DNA of 64,000 nucleotides from Solanum dulcamara (GCF_947179165.1 NC_077237.1:16081523-16145522), one strand, 5' to 3'; positions 1-13,229 are shown, numbered from the stretch's first letter. Made by a program: numbers and translations. The notes: generated by a model from the letters alone, not told the origin.

Positions 1-831
1 TATATAATAATGGCACCAAATCCCATAGTGGGTCGGGTGCGGTATGACATATACACCACTCTTTCACCGCGACCCTCATTAAAGGGCTGGATATGATAGA
101 TAGGCATACACATGAAAACATAGTGAGGTACTTGTAATGTATGAAATGATATCGTATACGATGGTATGATGCCGTATACAATAATATGGTAACACCGAGT
201 CCTACAGCGGGTCGGGAGTGATATGTGAGGATGCTATACATGCTCTCTTTACATAAGATACAGGTATAGTGAATTGTTAACTAAAATACTCATTTCTTGC
301 ATGCCTATTTCAGTTGTTATCTCAGTTATGTTATATTATACTTTATATACTCAATACATATATCATACTGACCCTCCATTTTTCGGGGGGCTGCATTTAT
401 GCCCGTAGGTACAAATGTTTATTTTGAAGATCCGCCAGCTTAGGATTTGCACTTAGCGATGTTGGGTGCGCTTTAGTGTTTTGAAGCCTGGCTTTTGATA
501 CTAGTCATTTAATATGTATATATTTATTGGTCCAAGGGTACGACAGGGGCCTTGTCCCGCTATATGTTGTTGTTACTATTCTTAGAGGTCTGTAGACATA
601 TATATGTGGGTTGGTTGTGAGTTCATTTCGATTGAGCCTATATGACACGTTGTAAATGTTTTTATGTTACAACAGCCTTGTCGTCTTGCGTGCCCTTTCA
701 TGATATGACATTAATGAAAGAGGCCACACATACTCGAAAAAAGTTTTTAACTCATTGGCTACAACTGATAGGTATGTATACGGGGGTCTACATCAAACCC
801 CAGTCGCAGCCTACTAGGTTGGGTCGTGACA
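1..831 (+). repeat. Left (5') LTR, 3' part, of a long-LTR gypsy-type element
   Basis: The stretch matches 6852-7723 base for base over long runs (the tatataataatgg start, the aggcatacacatgaaaac block, the final gtcgtgaca). It is followed at once by a primer-binding site, so it is the 5' LTR with its first 2.6 kb or so outside the window. Compared with the right LTR it lacks a 43-bp segment near 756, lying between two ttgg direct repeats. Confidence 0.85.
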
Positions 832-835
832 GAAG

Positions 836-847
836 TAGTATCAGAGC
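836..847 (+). other. tRNA-iMet primer-binding site of the long-LTR element
   Basis: tagtatcagagc lies 4 bases after the LTR end and differs by one base from TGGTATCAGAGC, the complement of the plant initiator tRNA-Met 3' end used by most plant LTR elements. Confidence 0.8.
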
Positions 848-3800
848 AATTCATTCTTGGATTGTCTGCAGAGCATGTCTGGTAGAGTCTTGATTATCGA
901 TGTATTGCATGCCACATCTATAAGAAGGAGGATACGGGACATTTAGGATGTTACCCTTCTTTCACATCTGAGATCGAGATATAGATCTGAGTCATAGGAA
1001 ACCTCCTTATACTGACCTTAGACATTAGCAGAAGGACGATATCAACAAAAGAAAGTAATTAACGATATGGGAAGTTACGAAGCATGCAGGTAAGTAAAGT
1101 AAAGGCACGAAAGATATCTGTTGGGTAAGATGTTGAATTAAAATTGAAATGTAAAGTCAAAAACTGAAGGAAAAAAATAGACAGGAAAGTGCAACAGATG
1201 CAGTTCGAAGTTGGACATACGAGGTAAGTCCATTATTTCTATATTATGGTTGATAGTGAAAGCGCTGTGTGGCTACGATATGAGATGATATTAAAAGCCC
1301 TGTGCGACTGTGATATGATATAAATATATGTATATGTTGGCCCTGTGAGGCATTGTTAGTATTTTCTGAGTGCAGGTTGTGGGATAGTAAGGAGTATAGT
1401 CGAAACTCTGCCGAAAATTTCCCAAAACAAGGAAACAAAATGAAACATAGCTTCATAAAATGTCCGGAAACTTGATACCGGGTACCCCTATTATGTTTAA
1501 CTAAAGCTGTAGGAGGTACTCTCTATGTCGTCCATAAGGGGCACCCTTTTTACTTGAGGAATTGTAATTCGGAGAAACAAAAGACTATTTGAGCAGTACA
1601 GTTCAGACTACGGTATCTCCAGCCGTATTGGTGCTGTAGGAACAAAAAGAAGAAAAAAAGAGAAAAAGCTCAGGCTGAAGGGTAAGATGTCCAACGATTG
1701 AGTTTTACTCTCGTTGAAAAGTACCAAGCCCCAACTCTTAATTGTAAATTAGATAAGTTGTTCATAATGCATGGATAAACTCAGAAGAAGACCGGGTAGG
1801 TCAAGTATTAAAAAGTACTATGAGGGTTAAGAGATTCTAATTTTCTTCTAACGGTGGTTGGAAAGTGCTCTATGATAACAGTTTATTAGTTCTTCACCGA
1901 CTAATTGGAGAAAGAAATTCCAACAGAAGCACCCCAGATAGATGTCATGAATTGAATATGAGTAGGAACTAAAAGGGGGATATGTAGGTACGAATGTAAA
2001 GGTGTGGTATAAAAATACGGGGATAAAGTAAGACAGCTAGTAAGGCGCACTTGGTAGGTGTTGAATAAGTTGAAAGCCTGTGTTCGGTACACAGTAAGGG
2101 CAAGGGGTACAAGGTATAAAGGAATGATGTGTGTACACAATGTCGCCTCGAAAATAATGGAACCCCTAAGAGATAAAGACGGCAAACTTAAGGAATAAAT
2201 GGTGCAAATTCTATTCACCCCAAGAAACAAAGGATATAGGTTGGAATAAAGTTACTACTCCGACAGAACCTTAGACAGTCATTTTCAGAATATAAATATT
2301 GCCTAGTTAAAATTTGAGACGACTACCATTGAGTATTAACCTTTCATAAAGATAAGTAGAAAGTGGCCTTGGATGAGTTGTTTCTTGGGTCACATTATTC
2401 AAATACCGATTAGTAGATGAGATATCACATTAGATATGGAAAGGTTCTTGTCGCCTCGTGATTTAGCCAAGGTTCCGTACATGGATAATCAGGTTATAAA
2501 ATATGCAGAGAGACGGAGACATGATACAGTACCAAGTGGATTGGGGAAGGAGATGGAACACAATTGAGACTGTATATAGAGATGTAGATCAAGGTATAAG
2601 CAGCTAAAGGTGTAAGTACCTTCTAAAAGGGGGAAGTCAATTAGAAAAATTACAAAGGTAAGGTGGAGGAAATTGATGTGGCAACATATTTAAGATGGAT
2701 GCTTAAACTTCAATAAGAACCCTTGCTGAACCAAGTTAGGAAGGTCCGGAAGCCGCCAATAATTGGATAAAAGTCAAAATGCTATGTAAGGCGTTGTTAA
2801 GAAGCTTTTAACAAGACATTAAATGACATCATGCTAGACCAAAAGCCAAAATATTGGCTATAGAGTTGGTCGCAAGTGGTGTTGTGATAGATAAATAACC
2901 AAGGAAAAGGAATAGACAACCTCTTATAGTAGGAGATGAGAAGAGAAAGGGTGAATAAGGGGAAAGGAAAGACGTATAACAAGATAGGACAAGCAAGTTC
3001 CAATGTGAGTGAGATGTGTATAGTAGAATGAACCAAGAGACGGAAAGATTACGTCCACCTCATACAAGTTCTATCATAATAGTTAGACAACCTATAATTG
3101 TATATTGTAAGAATAGGGCTAAGTGAGTAAGTACCGGATAAAAGAAATAGGGGTTCAGTAATGACAATGCAGTTATGATATGTTAAGCTAAACTATCAAG
3201 ATGGAATTAGTACTACGGGCAAAGTAAGACATAGCCATGGTTGGACCAAAGATCTACCCCGATATCGATTGTAGGATAAGGAAGGAAATGGCAAGGTAAT
3301 AAAGAAGATCTAGCAAGACGACGCTAAGATATTTCTTAGGTTAAGTTGAATACTTCTCGCATTCTCGTAAAGGTAAAAGATGACACAAGATAACGTATCT
3401 AAAGTGTTATAAGCTGGGACAAGCTGAGGTAAGGAAATTGTGAAAAGGTTTAAACCAAGAGGAGCAGAACTAATGGGTTACTAAAGGATGGCGGACTTCT
3501 ATGCCAAATTCCTTCGGAATTATATCAAGTAATGATAGACGGAGCACAGAACGACTATGAAAGCCAACTCTAAGGATTGAAAAACAAAAACCCAAAGGGT
3601 AAAGTACCAATTAAAGTCTTCTAAGAAATTGAGGAGTAATACATGAGGTCCCCACAGCTATTGCCTTGCGTAGAGAGGCTTAAATCACAGCTAGTGCTTA
3701 GATGTGAGTCCAAGCAAAGATTGGAAACACTGAAGGGTCTTAGTACCGCCTTTCACCCTCAAAATTGATAAAGGGGCTAAGCGTACTACTTAAATGCTAG

Positions 3801-4237
3801 AAGATATGTGGTGAGCTGGTGTTGTTAACCTCAAAGGTAGCTGGGATGGTCATCTATCACTTGTTAAGTCGCCTATGAATTTGGCCCTACTATCTGGTGT
3901 AAAAACAATACGTACAGTTTTCCACCCGTCAATGTTTCGTAACTGTATAGGTGAACCCTTTCGGAATATTCTCCGTGGATGAGGTCAACATAAGGAAAGA
4001 GTGATCCTATGAAGAGCAACCTAATGCAAACCTAAATCGACAGATTAGAAGATTATGAACTAAGAACGTAGTTTCTATTAAGGTGTTGTAGTAAAATAAA
4101 AATTGTGAAGAAATGATCTGAGAAGCCAAAGAAGAAATAAAACACAGTATGTGTGATCGCAATAGAAAAGAATCTCCCTATAATCTATATAAAGTCTTGA
4201 AGGAGGTTCTATTTAACATTCGGGGATGAATGTTCTA

Positions 4238-4250
4238 AAGGGGGGAAGGA
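4238..4250 (+). other. Polypurine tract
   Basis: aaggggggaagga lies directly before the TGTTACACCC start of the right LTR, where the plus-strand primer of an LTR element belongs. Confidence 0.85.
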
Positions 4251-7200
4251 TGTTACACCCCATACTCTTGACCTCGGAATGTCTCCTAAGCTTCTTAGAA
4301 GTTATTGTATGAGCCGGATAATCTACGACACCATCAAACGACTCTAAGGAAGGGAGAATGTGATACCCCATAGGAGGGAAGGTTGGAATTGGGGTCATGA
4401 GAAGTCGAAAGGAGTTGGAGGCCAAGTAATGAGTCGTAGAACTCGATTTACCTATGTAAGCTAGTAACTTAAAAGTCTTACTAACTTAAGTTACTTGGAT
4501 ACATACCAAGATTGCATGGCAAGGATTACATAGGTTCTTAAAATGAGATGAGATTACGAACCCGCGAGGAAGAGGGGAGAATGACATATGGCAACAAGAG
4601 GAGGCGCCATGTGGCAGCATGGGAAGGTTCCACGTGGTAGCAGGTGACCCACCTACTTCGGGTCTAGTAGGTGACCCACTTGCTTAGGGGGTAGGCCCCA
4701 TAAGGACATGTGGCAGCCTAGGAAATAAGGGATGGATTCATGGCCCAATAGGGGCTAGACACGTGTCACCCTATGGGGAAGACATGTGTCACCTCCAAAT
4801 CCACCATATATATGTATGTTATGTGAGTAAGTAATTCATTATTCATACAAAAATTCAGACAAGAACAAAGAGAGAAAATGTGAGAGAAAGAGAGACTAGC
4901 TACGGCTTAGAAGAATTCAAGGTAAGCTCTCTACTTTTTCTCCGCGAATTAATTATCTACGGTGTTCCTCAACCACGTGGAGATGTATATATGTATCTTA
5001 TAATGCCTACGGAACCATATCTTCTGCTTTACACTTGGAATAAATAAGATAAAGTTGAAGGAAAACTTAGAAAGATAAAGAGAGAGGGATACGGGTTTGG
5101 TCTCCAAAAGGTAAGCCTCCGACTATTATTTCATGAATTAATTGTTTAAGGTATTTCATGGTTATATAACAATGTTTAATAGCCAAAAATCACAATTTGG
5201 GGTTTATGTTGTTGTTATGAAGTGTATTACATATCGTGTAAGTGGTTGGAAATATAAAAATTCCATAAATATGCGTGATATTGGAAACAAACTAAATTGG
5301 AGTCACTATAGTTAAATTGTAGTCGAAGCGAGGTATTGTGCTTGTGGTGCACGGATGCAAGTGTGCGGTGATGTGTTGCAGGGCTTAAGAATACTCTAAA
5401 TTAGGTGTGGGAGTTGTTGCTTGCAGCCACACGACCCTCTGCTTCGTACGGTTAAAGATTTTATAAAATAGAAACTAAACACCCTATTTTGGATATCATA
5501 ATTTTGAGCAGGTTGTTTGGAGGTTGTATTTTGTAATGTTGATGTGAATGGCTTATATATATGCTGCAGGTTATTGTTGTTGGTTGGTTATAGTAATTAT
5601 GAGTCTAATTTGAAATTCGGATAGGGCATGTTATAGGGGAGGTGCTGCCCGATTTTCGTTAACTCCTTAACCAGCTAAAGACCTAGTCGAGAAGACGAAT
5701 GGGGAAATGAGTTCTATGAATACTTGTGTGCAACTTAAGATGCTGAAAAGTCAAAAAGTGTTGATATTCATATTGCTTTCATGTTAAATAGGTTCAAAGG
5801 ACGACGAGGCGAACGTGATAAAGAGTAACTCGGAAGAAGTATGTAGAGCTACTCTTCTTTTCTTTTGGCATGTCTTAGGTATAAGTTATGAATGGTTGTA
5901 TATGAAATGTGGGGATAATTCCACTCATGAAACTCTAAATGTAATTCATAGACTTTACGCACTTTGTGATGTTAAGACTCTTGTAATAATTGAGTTATTA
6001 CTTTTAAGGCTGCTAGATCATGAACGGTAGTATATGTAAGGCCTGTCTCTTCTTCCTTTAGAATGTCTTAAGTATAAATTCAATGGAATATAATATGCGG
6101 TGGAGGTAGTTCCAGTTATAAGCTCCGGGTATAACCTGTGAGTTTGATTCATTACTCGGTATTAGACTGCTTTAAGTAGTTGAACTACTACCTTCGAGTC
6201 TCCTATCTGATAAATAATAATTGAATGTATCATCTCCTATTCCTAAGGTCTCTGCAATGACAAACGTCTGTACTTCCATAAGATGTTTAACCTTGTATCG
6301 ATACACGTCTACGATCCCTGAAACTCCAGCTAATATGATCCCTAACGGTGTTTGGAAGGTAATTAAGATGATTATTACTCTGGTCTTCAGGTGACGGTTC
6401 ACTTGACTGTTTCATTGAGTCTCAACTGATGACTTAGTTGCATATGCTTTCTAACTACTATACTCGTGCACGCTGTAACCCATTTTCCTTTGAGTCCCAT
6501 AAAGGTGCCGGGAATACGGTCGTGCCTAGCTTTATTCTTCGCTCACCGAGTCCCAGGCCGGCTATATATATATATGTAGAAGTATAAGATGATGAAATGT
6601 CGTATACGATAAAGTGAAGCATATGATAATGATGTATGTGATGATGCTCGTCACCGCGTCCTAGGTCGGGTATGTACATGATGATATGATAGAAAATGTA
6701 GATCAGGCCGTATGTTCCTCGGCATTATTTTAAAATATGGATCGAGTCGTACGTTCCTCGGCATTGTTTTAAAATATGGATTGGGCCGTACATTCCTCGG
6801 CACTATTTTAAAGTATGGATTAGGCCGAATGTTTCTTGGTATATTTTACTATATAATAATGGCATTGAAGCCCATAGTGGGTCGGGTGAGGTACGATATG
6901 TACACCACTATTTCACCGTGACCCTCACTAAAGGGCTGGATATGATAGATAGGCATACACATGAAAACATAGTGAGGTACTTGTAATGTATGATATGATA
7001 TCGTATACGATGGTATGATGCCATATACGATGATATGGTAACACCGCATCCTATTGTAGGCTGGTAGTGATATGTGAGGATGATATACATGCCCTCTTTT
7101 CATAAGATACAGGTATAGTGAATTGTTAACTATCATACTCGTTTCTTGCATCCCTATTTCAGTTGTTATCTCGGTTATGTTATGTTATGCTTTATATACT

Positions 7201-7723
7201 TAATACATATATCGTACTGACCCCTTATTCTCCGGGGGACTGTGTTCATGCCCGCAGGTTCAGATGTTCATTTTGGAGATCCGCCATCTTAGGGTTTCCA
7301 CTCAGCAATATTGGATATGCTCCACTATTCTAGAGCCTAACTCTTGATACTGGTCATTTAATATGTATATATTTATTTGTCTAGAGGTATGGTGGGGGCC
7401 TTGTCTCGCCATATATTATTGTTACTATTCTCAGGGGTATGTAGACATATGTATGTGGGTTGGTTGTGAGTTTATTTCGATTGTGTCTATACGGGACATT
7501 GTAAATGTTTTTATGTTACAGCAGCCTTGTCGGCTTGCGTGCCCTTTCATGATATGACACGAATAAAAGAGGCCAAATGTACACGAAAAAGGTTTTTAAC
7601 TCATTGGGGTTTTTGGTGAGTAGTATTACTTTGTTCATAGTTCAATTTGGCTACAGCTAATAGGTATGTATATGGGGGTACAGGTCGGACCCCAGTTGTG
7701 GCCTATGGGGTTGGGTCATGACA
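4251..7723 (+). repeat. Right (3') LTR, 3.47 kb, of the long-LTR gypsy-type element
   Basis: It starts TGTTACACCC just after the polypurine tract and ends GTCATGACA; its last 870 bp match window positions 1-831. A TATA-like stretch (catatatatgtatg, about 4804-4817) followed by a purine-rich leader is a likely LTR promoter. No protein is encoded. The 5 bases after it (cttta, 7724-7728) would be one copy of the target duplication; the other is outside the window. The start motif and length suggest a Tekay/Del-like chromovirus family, but that is inference. Confidence 0.8.
6701..6845 (+). repeat. 39-bp tandem repeat inside the LTR, about 3.7 copies
   Basis: The core gttcctcggcattattttaa recurs at 6714, 6753, 6792 and, decayed, 6832, a fixed spacing of 39 to 40 bases. 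Because 39 is a multiple of three it leaves one frame open by chance. Confidence 0.85.
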
Positions 7724-7760
7724 CTTTACTATGATCCGTAGACTTGACTTTTAAGGTTCA

Positions 7761-9989
7761 TGTCACTATCTAAGCTAGACCCTAGATGTGACACGATGTT
7801 TAGGATCCTGATATACCCCAAACAAGCCTCTTAGCATAGAATACATAAGGTATGTAATAAATATTGAAAGTAAATCATAAATGCAGAAAATAAGTCCTAA
7901 CATAGCAATCCCGATAGAATAGAAAACTCAAAGCATAACATCTGAATAAATGGAAATACATGATCATAGTCTAACAATGCCTCTACTAACTTTAACGGGA
8001 GCTTAGGATAAACCCTAACTCACCCAAACATAAGAAACTAAAAGTCATGAAAGAAAGCATAAAACTTATAAGGGTTGTGTCATCTAAACATGAGGAGTCC
8101 CCAATAATGTACTCAAGAGCAATCAAGAACTAGCCACGTGCAGTAGGATGAGAGTTTGACCTTACATTATGAAATAATGTAAACAGAAGTATGCATTAGT
8201 ACATAGAATGCTCTAAATATGTGAGAAGCATGCAAAAGTGTAAGTTTGATAATGTGATAGGCATAAGTATGGGATGCATGACCAAAATTCTTTAAAGGCA
8301 TGAGGGTAAATCATCAAAACATAAGATAAAGTTAATGCATCATTTAAAAATCATAAGAGATCTTGTAAGAAACATAGTTCATTTTGTGGTATATTAACCT
8401 CAACCAATATTTAAGACCATGTGAGCTATAATATAGAATCCGATATAACTCCCACATCGAGAAGAGAGAGGTTACTTGTATAGTTATTCACTAGCTAGGC
8501 CAATTAAGGAAAACCTATAGGGGCACGTAGTTTGGGATTAGGAGTTGCTACTAAAGGCTCTTTTACCAAGTCTCTACCACAAAGTCCTCTCAATGATATG
8601 TTAATCCTAACGGAAAAAAATCATTTATCATTCATATCATTAGTAAAGGCAACAATCAATACCAATCCACATCATAAAATATATCATAAGAATAGCTCAT
8701 TGAAAATTATGATCATAACATAACTCATATAGACACTTACTTTTATAAGCATATGAATCATGATTCCTTCATATTGTGAGAAAACCTTTCTCAATTTATT
8801 CATTCATACTTGAAAACATACTTAAAACATAGTTTCTAACTTGTCATAATTTATTCATAAATCCTTCATAAAGTTCATGCTCATAAATCTTGGTTTATTA
8901 TTGAAAATCATAAACATAATGCATGGGTGCATGTGAAATCAAGTTAACATCATGTAGTAATGTGAATTCATGCATAATCAGGTGAAACAATATCAATTGA
9001 ATTAATATAGAAAAGGCCCATGAAGAATTGACATGAAACCCTCATTGAATTAGGTAAATTAAAATTAGAGAATTGAGTTCCTTTGGGACCAATGGATAGG
9101 AGGGATGTGGATCGGTGAATTACCACATACATTAGCTATCAAATCCTAAAAAGAAATGGAGATTGAAGGTTGAAACCTTGAATATCCTTGAAATACTAGC
9201 TCTTTATTGAGGAAGAAGATTTGAGTGAAAACTTGAATCCTTAGGTGATTTTGAGAGAATGGGCGGGAATGGGGTGAGTTTGAAGGGTTTTGGTAGATAA
9301 AGGTCATCTAATATCGCCCAAAATAATGTAGCTTTGGTGTAGAAAGAATAGGAATTACCCAAAATACTCCTCATAAAAACTGTCAAAAGGGCTTACAGGT
9401 GGGACCTATGGATTATTGATTGGTCTACGATTCGTCAAAGGGCTTTGTGAAATCAGACAAAAGAGCAAGGGTTTCTAAATCTCTACTTATGAACCCTCAT
9501 ACAAGTTGTAGGTCTTCTTATGACTCATAGGGACCTCTCGTAGAACATATGCACCAAAAATTGAGGCTATTGGAATTGCATTTGGACCCTATGAGTTGGG
9601 TCTATGGGTCGTCCTGCCAACTTTTCAAAACTTCAAAAACGAAGTCTCTAATCTTTCCCTATGAGTCAATCCTATAGATCATAGAACTTTCTACGGTCCA
9701 TAAGACCTCCTCGTAGAGTGACTTGACACTTAGTCAAATCTCCAACTCTTTAGAGCCTTCCTATGATCCATAGTTATGACTCATCATCACTTCTACGGCC
9801 TGTCAAGTGGGCTCGTAAACCAACTCTAAAATTTTCCAAATTTTTCTTAATTGTTAGGCTGACCTACGACTACCTTTCTATAACCTGTAAGTCCTTGCAT
9901 GGATCGTAGGTTGGCTCATAGGAGCCTGCACCAAATCAATTTTTTGCATGTATTTTCTCAACTTAGCTTTCCAACTTTTGGGTCTTATA
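7761..9989 (-). repeat. Gypsy-type LTR in reverse orientation (first arm of an inverted LTR pair)
   Basis: It begins on the plus strand with tgtcactatc, the reverse of a gtgaca LTR end, and ends near ggtcttata, a form also seen at the start of the reverse LTR at 17227-19335. Its middle matches the forward LTR at about 10005-11522 when reverse complemented, for example the block around 9010-9060 against 10500-10550. No polypurine tract or coding region follows it at 9990, so its own interior is missing. TG/CA ends are partly decayed and the right edge is approximate. Confidence 0.6.
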
Positions 9990-10004
9990 GTTAAAGTGTG
10001 ATTC

Positions 10005-11522
10005 CAATAGCTATTGTTTGGATGCACATGTTCTACGAACAGTCCTACAATGCGTAGGAAAACTAATGTCCCATAGGAAATGGGTTGTAGGAAGTGGGTT
10101 GATTTTGACTTGGGTTTCTACGAACCCTTTTTACGGCTCATACAAGGACCTATAACCCCATAGGTCCAAGTCATAGGTCCCTCCGATAATTTCTAAGTGA
10201 GGGGTATTTTGGATTTTTTCCCTTTGTTTAACTCCTAAACTACGTCAGTTATAACTATACCCATAACCGTTTTTACCCTTAAATTATACCATATTCCCTC
10301 TCATTATCTCATAACATTCAAAATCCTCTCAACTCATCTTCTCCAATTCTCTCTCAAGCTCAATGAAGGAAAGCTAGATTTTCCAACTTCAAGGTGTTCA
10401 ATATTCTTTCCGTTTAGGGATTTGACATCTAGGTATGTAGAAATTTACCAATGGATTTCCTTTCGTCCATTGGATCCCAAAATATCTTCATCATTTAAGC
10501 TCAATTTTACCTAATTCAATGAGGGTTTTATGTCAATTCTTCATGGGCCCATTTATGAAATCATGATTTAAGGAGCTACTCATGTAATATTTGATGGATG
10601 TGTATTGGTACGATTACTGTACTTAGTAATGTTAATGATTTTGTTTATTCCATTGAGATTTGACTTATCACCGAGAGGGCTTGAGGTGGAGGCTTGGGAA
10701 GGGAGCCTCTAGTAGCAACCTCTAGTCCCAAACTATTTTTCCCCCATGGGTTGTCTTAATAACATAGCTAATGGATCCACATTAACTCATGATGTTATGA
10801 TACGGAGTCTACCTTGAAAAGTAGTCTATCCATTTTTGGTGTAGGAGTTACACTGGAATCCATGTTATAGCTCATATTATTTTATTATTTGTTATGGTCC
10901 ATATCCCATAAAATGACTATGTTTTCTTATAAGTCTTTAAGTGATATTTTACGATGCATTAACCTTATTATATGTTTTCGTAATTTACTTCACGTTTTTT
11001 AAATTAATTGGTCATGTATCACACGTTCATGTCTATTATGTTTGTTTATTCATGTTATGCATATTTCTCACATACTTAGTACATTATATGAACTAACGCA
11101 TATTTTTCCTATATTATCTCATAGTATAGGTCACAATGCTCCCACACATCCACATGGCTAGTTTAGGCTTCCTACTTAGAGTTGTTATTTGTTGGTGAGT
11201 CCTCATATTTCGAGGGCTTAACTACTATGTCTTTCTTACATTCAAACTATCTTACTTTTATGGTTTGGGTGAGATAGATCATGTCATATGCCCCATCTAG
11301 TTAGGCATGTTCATACTAGAAGTGTGTTTAAGTTTATTTTTGACTGTTATGCTCGAATTCTCTTTTATCAAGATTTCATGTTTTGAGACTATCTTCTGTT
11401 TGAAAAGTTAACTCTTGAATTTCATTATGTTTTTTCATGATATGTGTGCTAAAAGTCTTGGTTGGAGTCCTTTGGGATTTTAATCAACGTGTCACGTTTA
11501 TGGTCTAGCTTGAGTCATGACA
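10005..11522 (+). repeat. Gypsy-type 5' LTR, forward (second arm of the inverted pair)
   Basis: It ends gagtcatgaca at 11522, followed by a perfect primer site and then by a gag frame, so it is the 5' LTR of the + strand element to its right. The left edge is not certain; homology to the reverse LTR at 7761-9989 starts close to where that one stops. Members of this LTR family carry many short 'tacgg-ccgtag' type inverted motifs (9400-10160). Confidence 0.65.
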
Positions 11523-11526
11523 AAGT

Positions 11527-11538
11527 TGGTATCAGAGC
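11527..11538 (+). other. tRNA-iMet primer-binding site, perfect
   Basis: tggtatcagagc, 4 bases after the LTR end, identical to the consensus primer site of plant LTR retrotransposons. Confidence 0.9.
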
Positions 11539-11739
11539 ATAAGTTTCAAGTGTTCTAGGGTGTCTTACATGCCGCATTGAGTAAATTCTTAGTCATGGGT
11601 GTGAAGCGTGCCACATCTATGAATAGGAAGCTATGAGTTATTTAGGAAACTGTACTTCTTTTATCATTCTTAAGTCATGTGATAGAGTTTAACTCTCTAA
11701 GTTTTTATTTTAATGCATATTTTTTGCAATTACAGAATT

Positions 11740-12770
11740 ATGCCTCAAGGAGAAACAAGCTTTAAATGATCCCTTGACCGAATAGGTTTCACATGAAGAG
11801 TTTAGTGCAGATTTCCAAATGCTTGCCTAAGCTAAGGCAGCACAAACCAACCATGAAGAGGTTGCTCTTGTGAACCTAAATATGGGTATGGTGGTTAGTA
11901 GAGTTTGTGACTTCACTCAGATAAACCCTTTGGAGTTCTATGTTTCTATTCATGTTCTTTGAACAATGGAAGAATGAAAGAGCGAGGGATGTGAGTCCCT
12001 TAGATTGGCAAGAGTTCAAAGATTCCTCACTTGATCGTTTCTTCCCACTTGAACTAAGGGAGTCTAAGATTCAAGATTTCATCAACTTGAGACTAGGTAA
12101 CATAATGGTGAGAGAGTATGCATTAAAGTTTACTCAATTATCAAAGTATGCTCCATTCATGGTTGTCGACTCTAGAGCTTGTATGAGCAAATGTTTGTTC
12201 TAGGTATCTCAGATTTGGTTGTCAAGGAATATAGGACAACCATGTTTATCAAAAAAAATAGATTTCAAGGCTAATGACGCAAGCCAAACATATTAAAGAA
12301 TAGAAACTCAAGGAGAAGATTAGAAAGTCCAAGAGGGCTCGAACGGATAGTGGTTGCTATTCATATCTGAGCATTTTTAGGTCCGGTGGAAATGGAAGGT
12401 CTCAATTTCAGCAAAGGTTCTCTATTCGAAATTTATCCAATTCTTTTAGTCAAATATTCAATAAGGATAGGGTATCTAACCCTAAACCTCGAGGAGGTGG
12501 TTCTAGTGGATATTCTATCCCCACTTGCAAAGGTATGGCAAGAGTCATTTGGGAAAATGCCTAAATAGTACCGATGCTTGTTTAGGTTGTGAAAAGATAA
12601 GACACAAAGTGGCGGATTGCCCTTCAATTTTTGGAAAGGGTAGAGATAGCCATCAGACTTAGCCTAGTGCTTCTACTAGTTTGGGTGGTTACTTCCAAGA
12701 TATGTTCCATGCTCTCCAGGCTCGACAAGATGTAGAGGATTCTCCTAATGTGGCGATTGGTATGTTATGA
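11740..12770 (+). pseudogene. Decayed Ty3/gypsy gag
   Basis: The ATG at 11740 starts a MPQGE-type gag N-terminus. The clearest open piece is 11940-12203, which encodes a gag core with the typical order FEQWKNERA, DWQEFKDSSLDRFFP, LRESKIQDFINLR and EYALKFTQLSKYAP (capsid-like retrotransposon gag domain). A zinc knuckle of CCHC type (CLGCEKIRHKVADC) is readable near 12573-12615. Several stops and frame changes break it, so no full gag could be made. It follows its LTR and primer site in the normal order and precedes the protease remnant. Confidence 0.8.
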
Positions 12771-13200
12771 GTTGAATTGTTAGATCCAGGTGCTACTCTA
12801 TCTTTTTTTACTCCTTATCTTTCCATGAAATTTGATGTAAGTCCCAAAATCATATTAGGGTCTTTCGATCTATCTCTTGTTGGTGATTCAATTTTGGCTA
12901 AACAAATTTCTAGAGATTGTGCAGTCACAGTTTTTCATAAAATCACATCAGTTAATCTTGTAGATTTTGATATGACCAATTTTGATGTTATTCTTGGAAT
13001 GGATTAACTTTATGCGTGTTATGCTTTTATTGATTGTAGAACTCGAGTAGTCAAGATTTAGTTTTCAAATGAGTCAGTCCTAGAATGGAAAGGTTAGTGT
13101 GTTATGCTTCTATTGATTATAGAACTCGATTAGTCAAATTTTAGTTTCTAAATGAGCCAGTCCTAGAATGGAAAGGTAGTAATTCTGTGTTTAAGGTTCA
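12771..13200 (+). pseudogene. Decayed gypsy aspartic protease and linker, with an 83-bp tandem duplication
   Basis: The frame 12777-13007 carries the retropepsin start LLDPGATLSFFTPYLS (active site D-P-G in place of the canonical D-T/S-G, as is common in plant gypsy elements) and the end FDVILGMD. A stop (TAA) follows directly where the protein should read W. Just after it, about 83 bp are present twice in tandem (13016-13098 and 13099-13181, about 90% alike), a local duplication in a dead copy. Confidence 0.75.
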
Positions 13201-13229
13201 ATTCATCTAGTGCCTTAGGGCTCGAAAAA

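Larger units (their letters stand above)
832..4250 (+). mobile_element. Non-coding interior of the long-LTR element (LARD-like)
   Basis: The 3.4 kb between the primer site and the polypurine tract has a recognisable gypsy leader (near 905-945, a block also seen near 11605-11640) and a gypsy-type 3' end. In between I find no gag, protease, reverse transcriptase or integrase motif on either strand, only short frames full of stops. Long LTRs plus a non-coding interior fit a large retrotransposon derivative that depends on other elements for its proteins. A coding element that has decayed past recognition is the alternative. Confidence 0.6.

Noticed and set aside
642..893. Possible small gene at the left LTR end
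   Set aside because: It spans the LTR end and primer-binding site of the long-LTR element.
6712..6921. Repetitive small protein with a FLGIILKYG-type unit
   Set aside because: It is the 39-bp LTR tandem repeat read in frame; 39 is a multiple of three, so openness is not evidence of coding.
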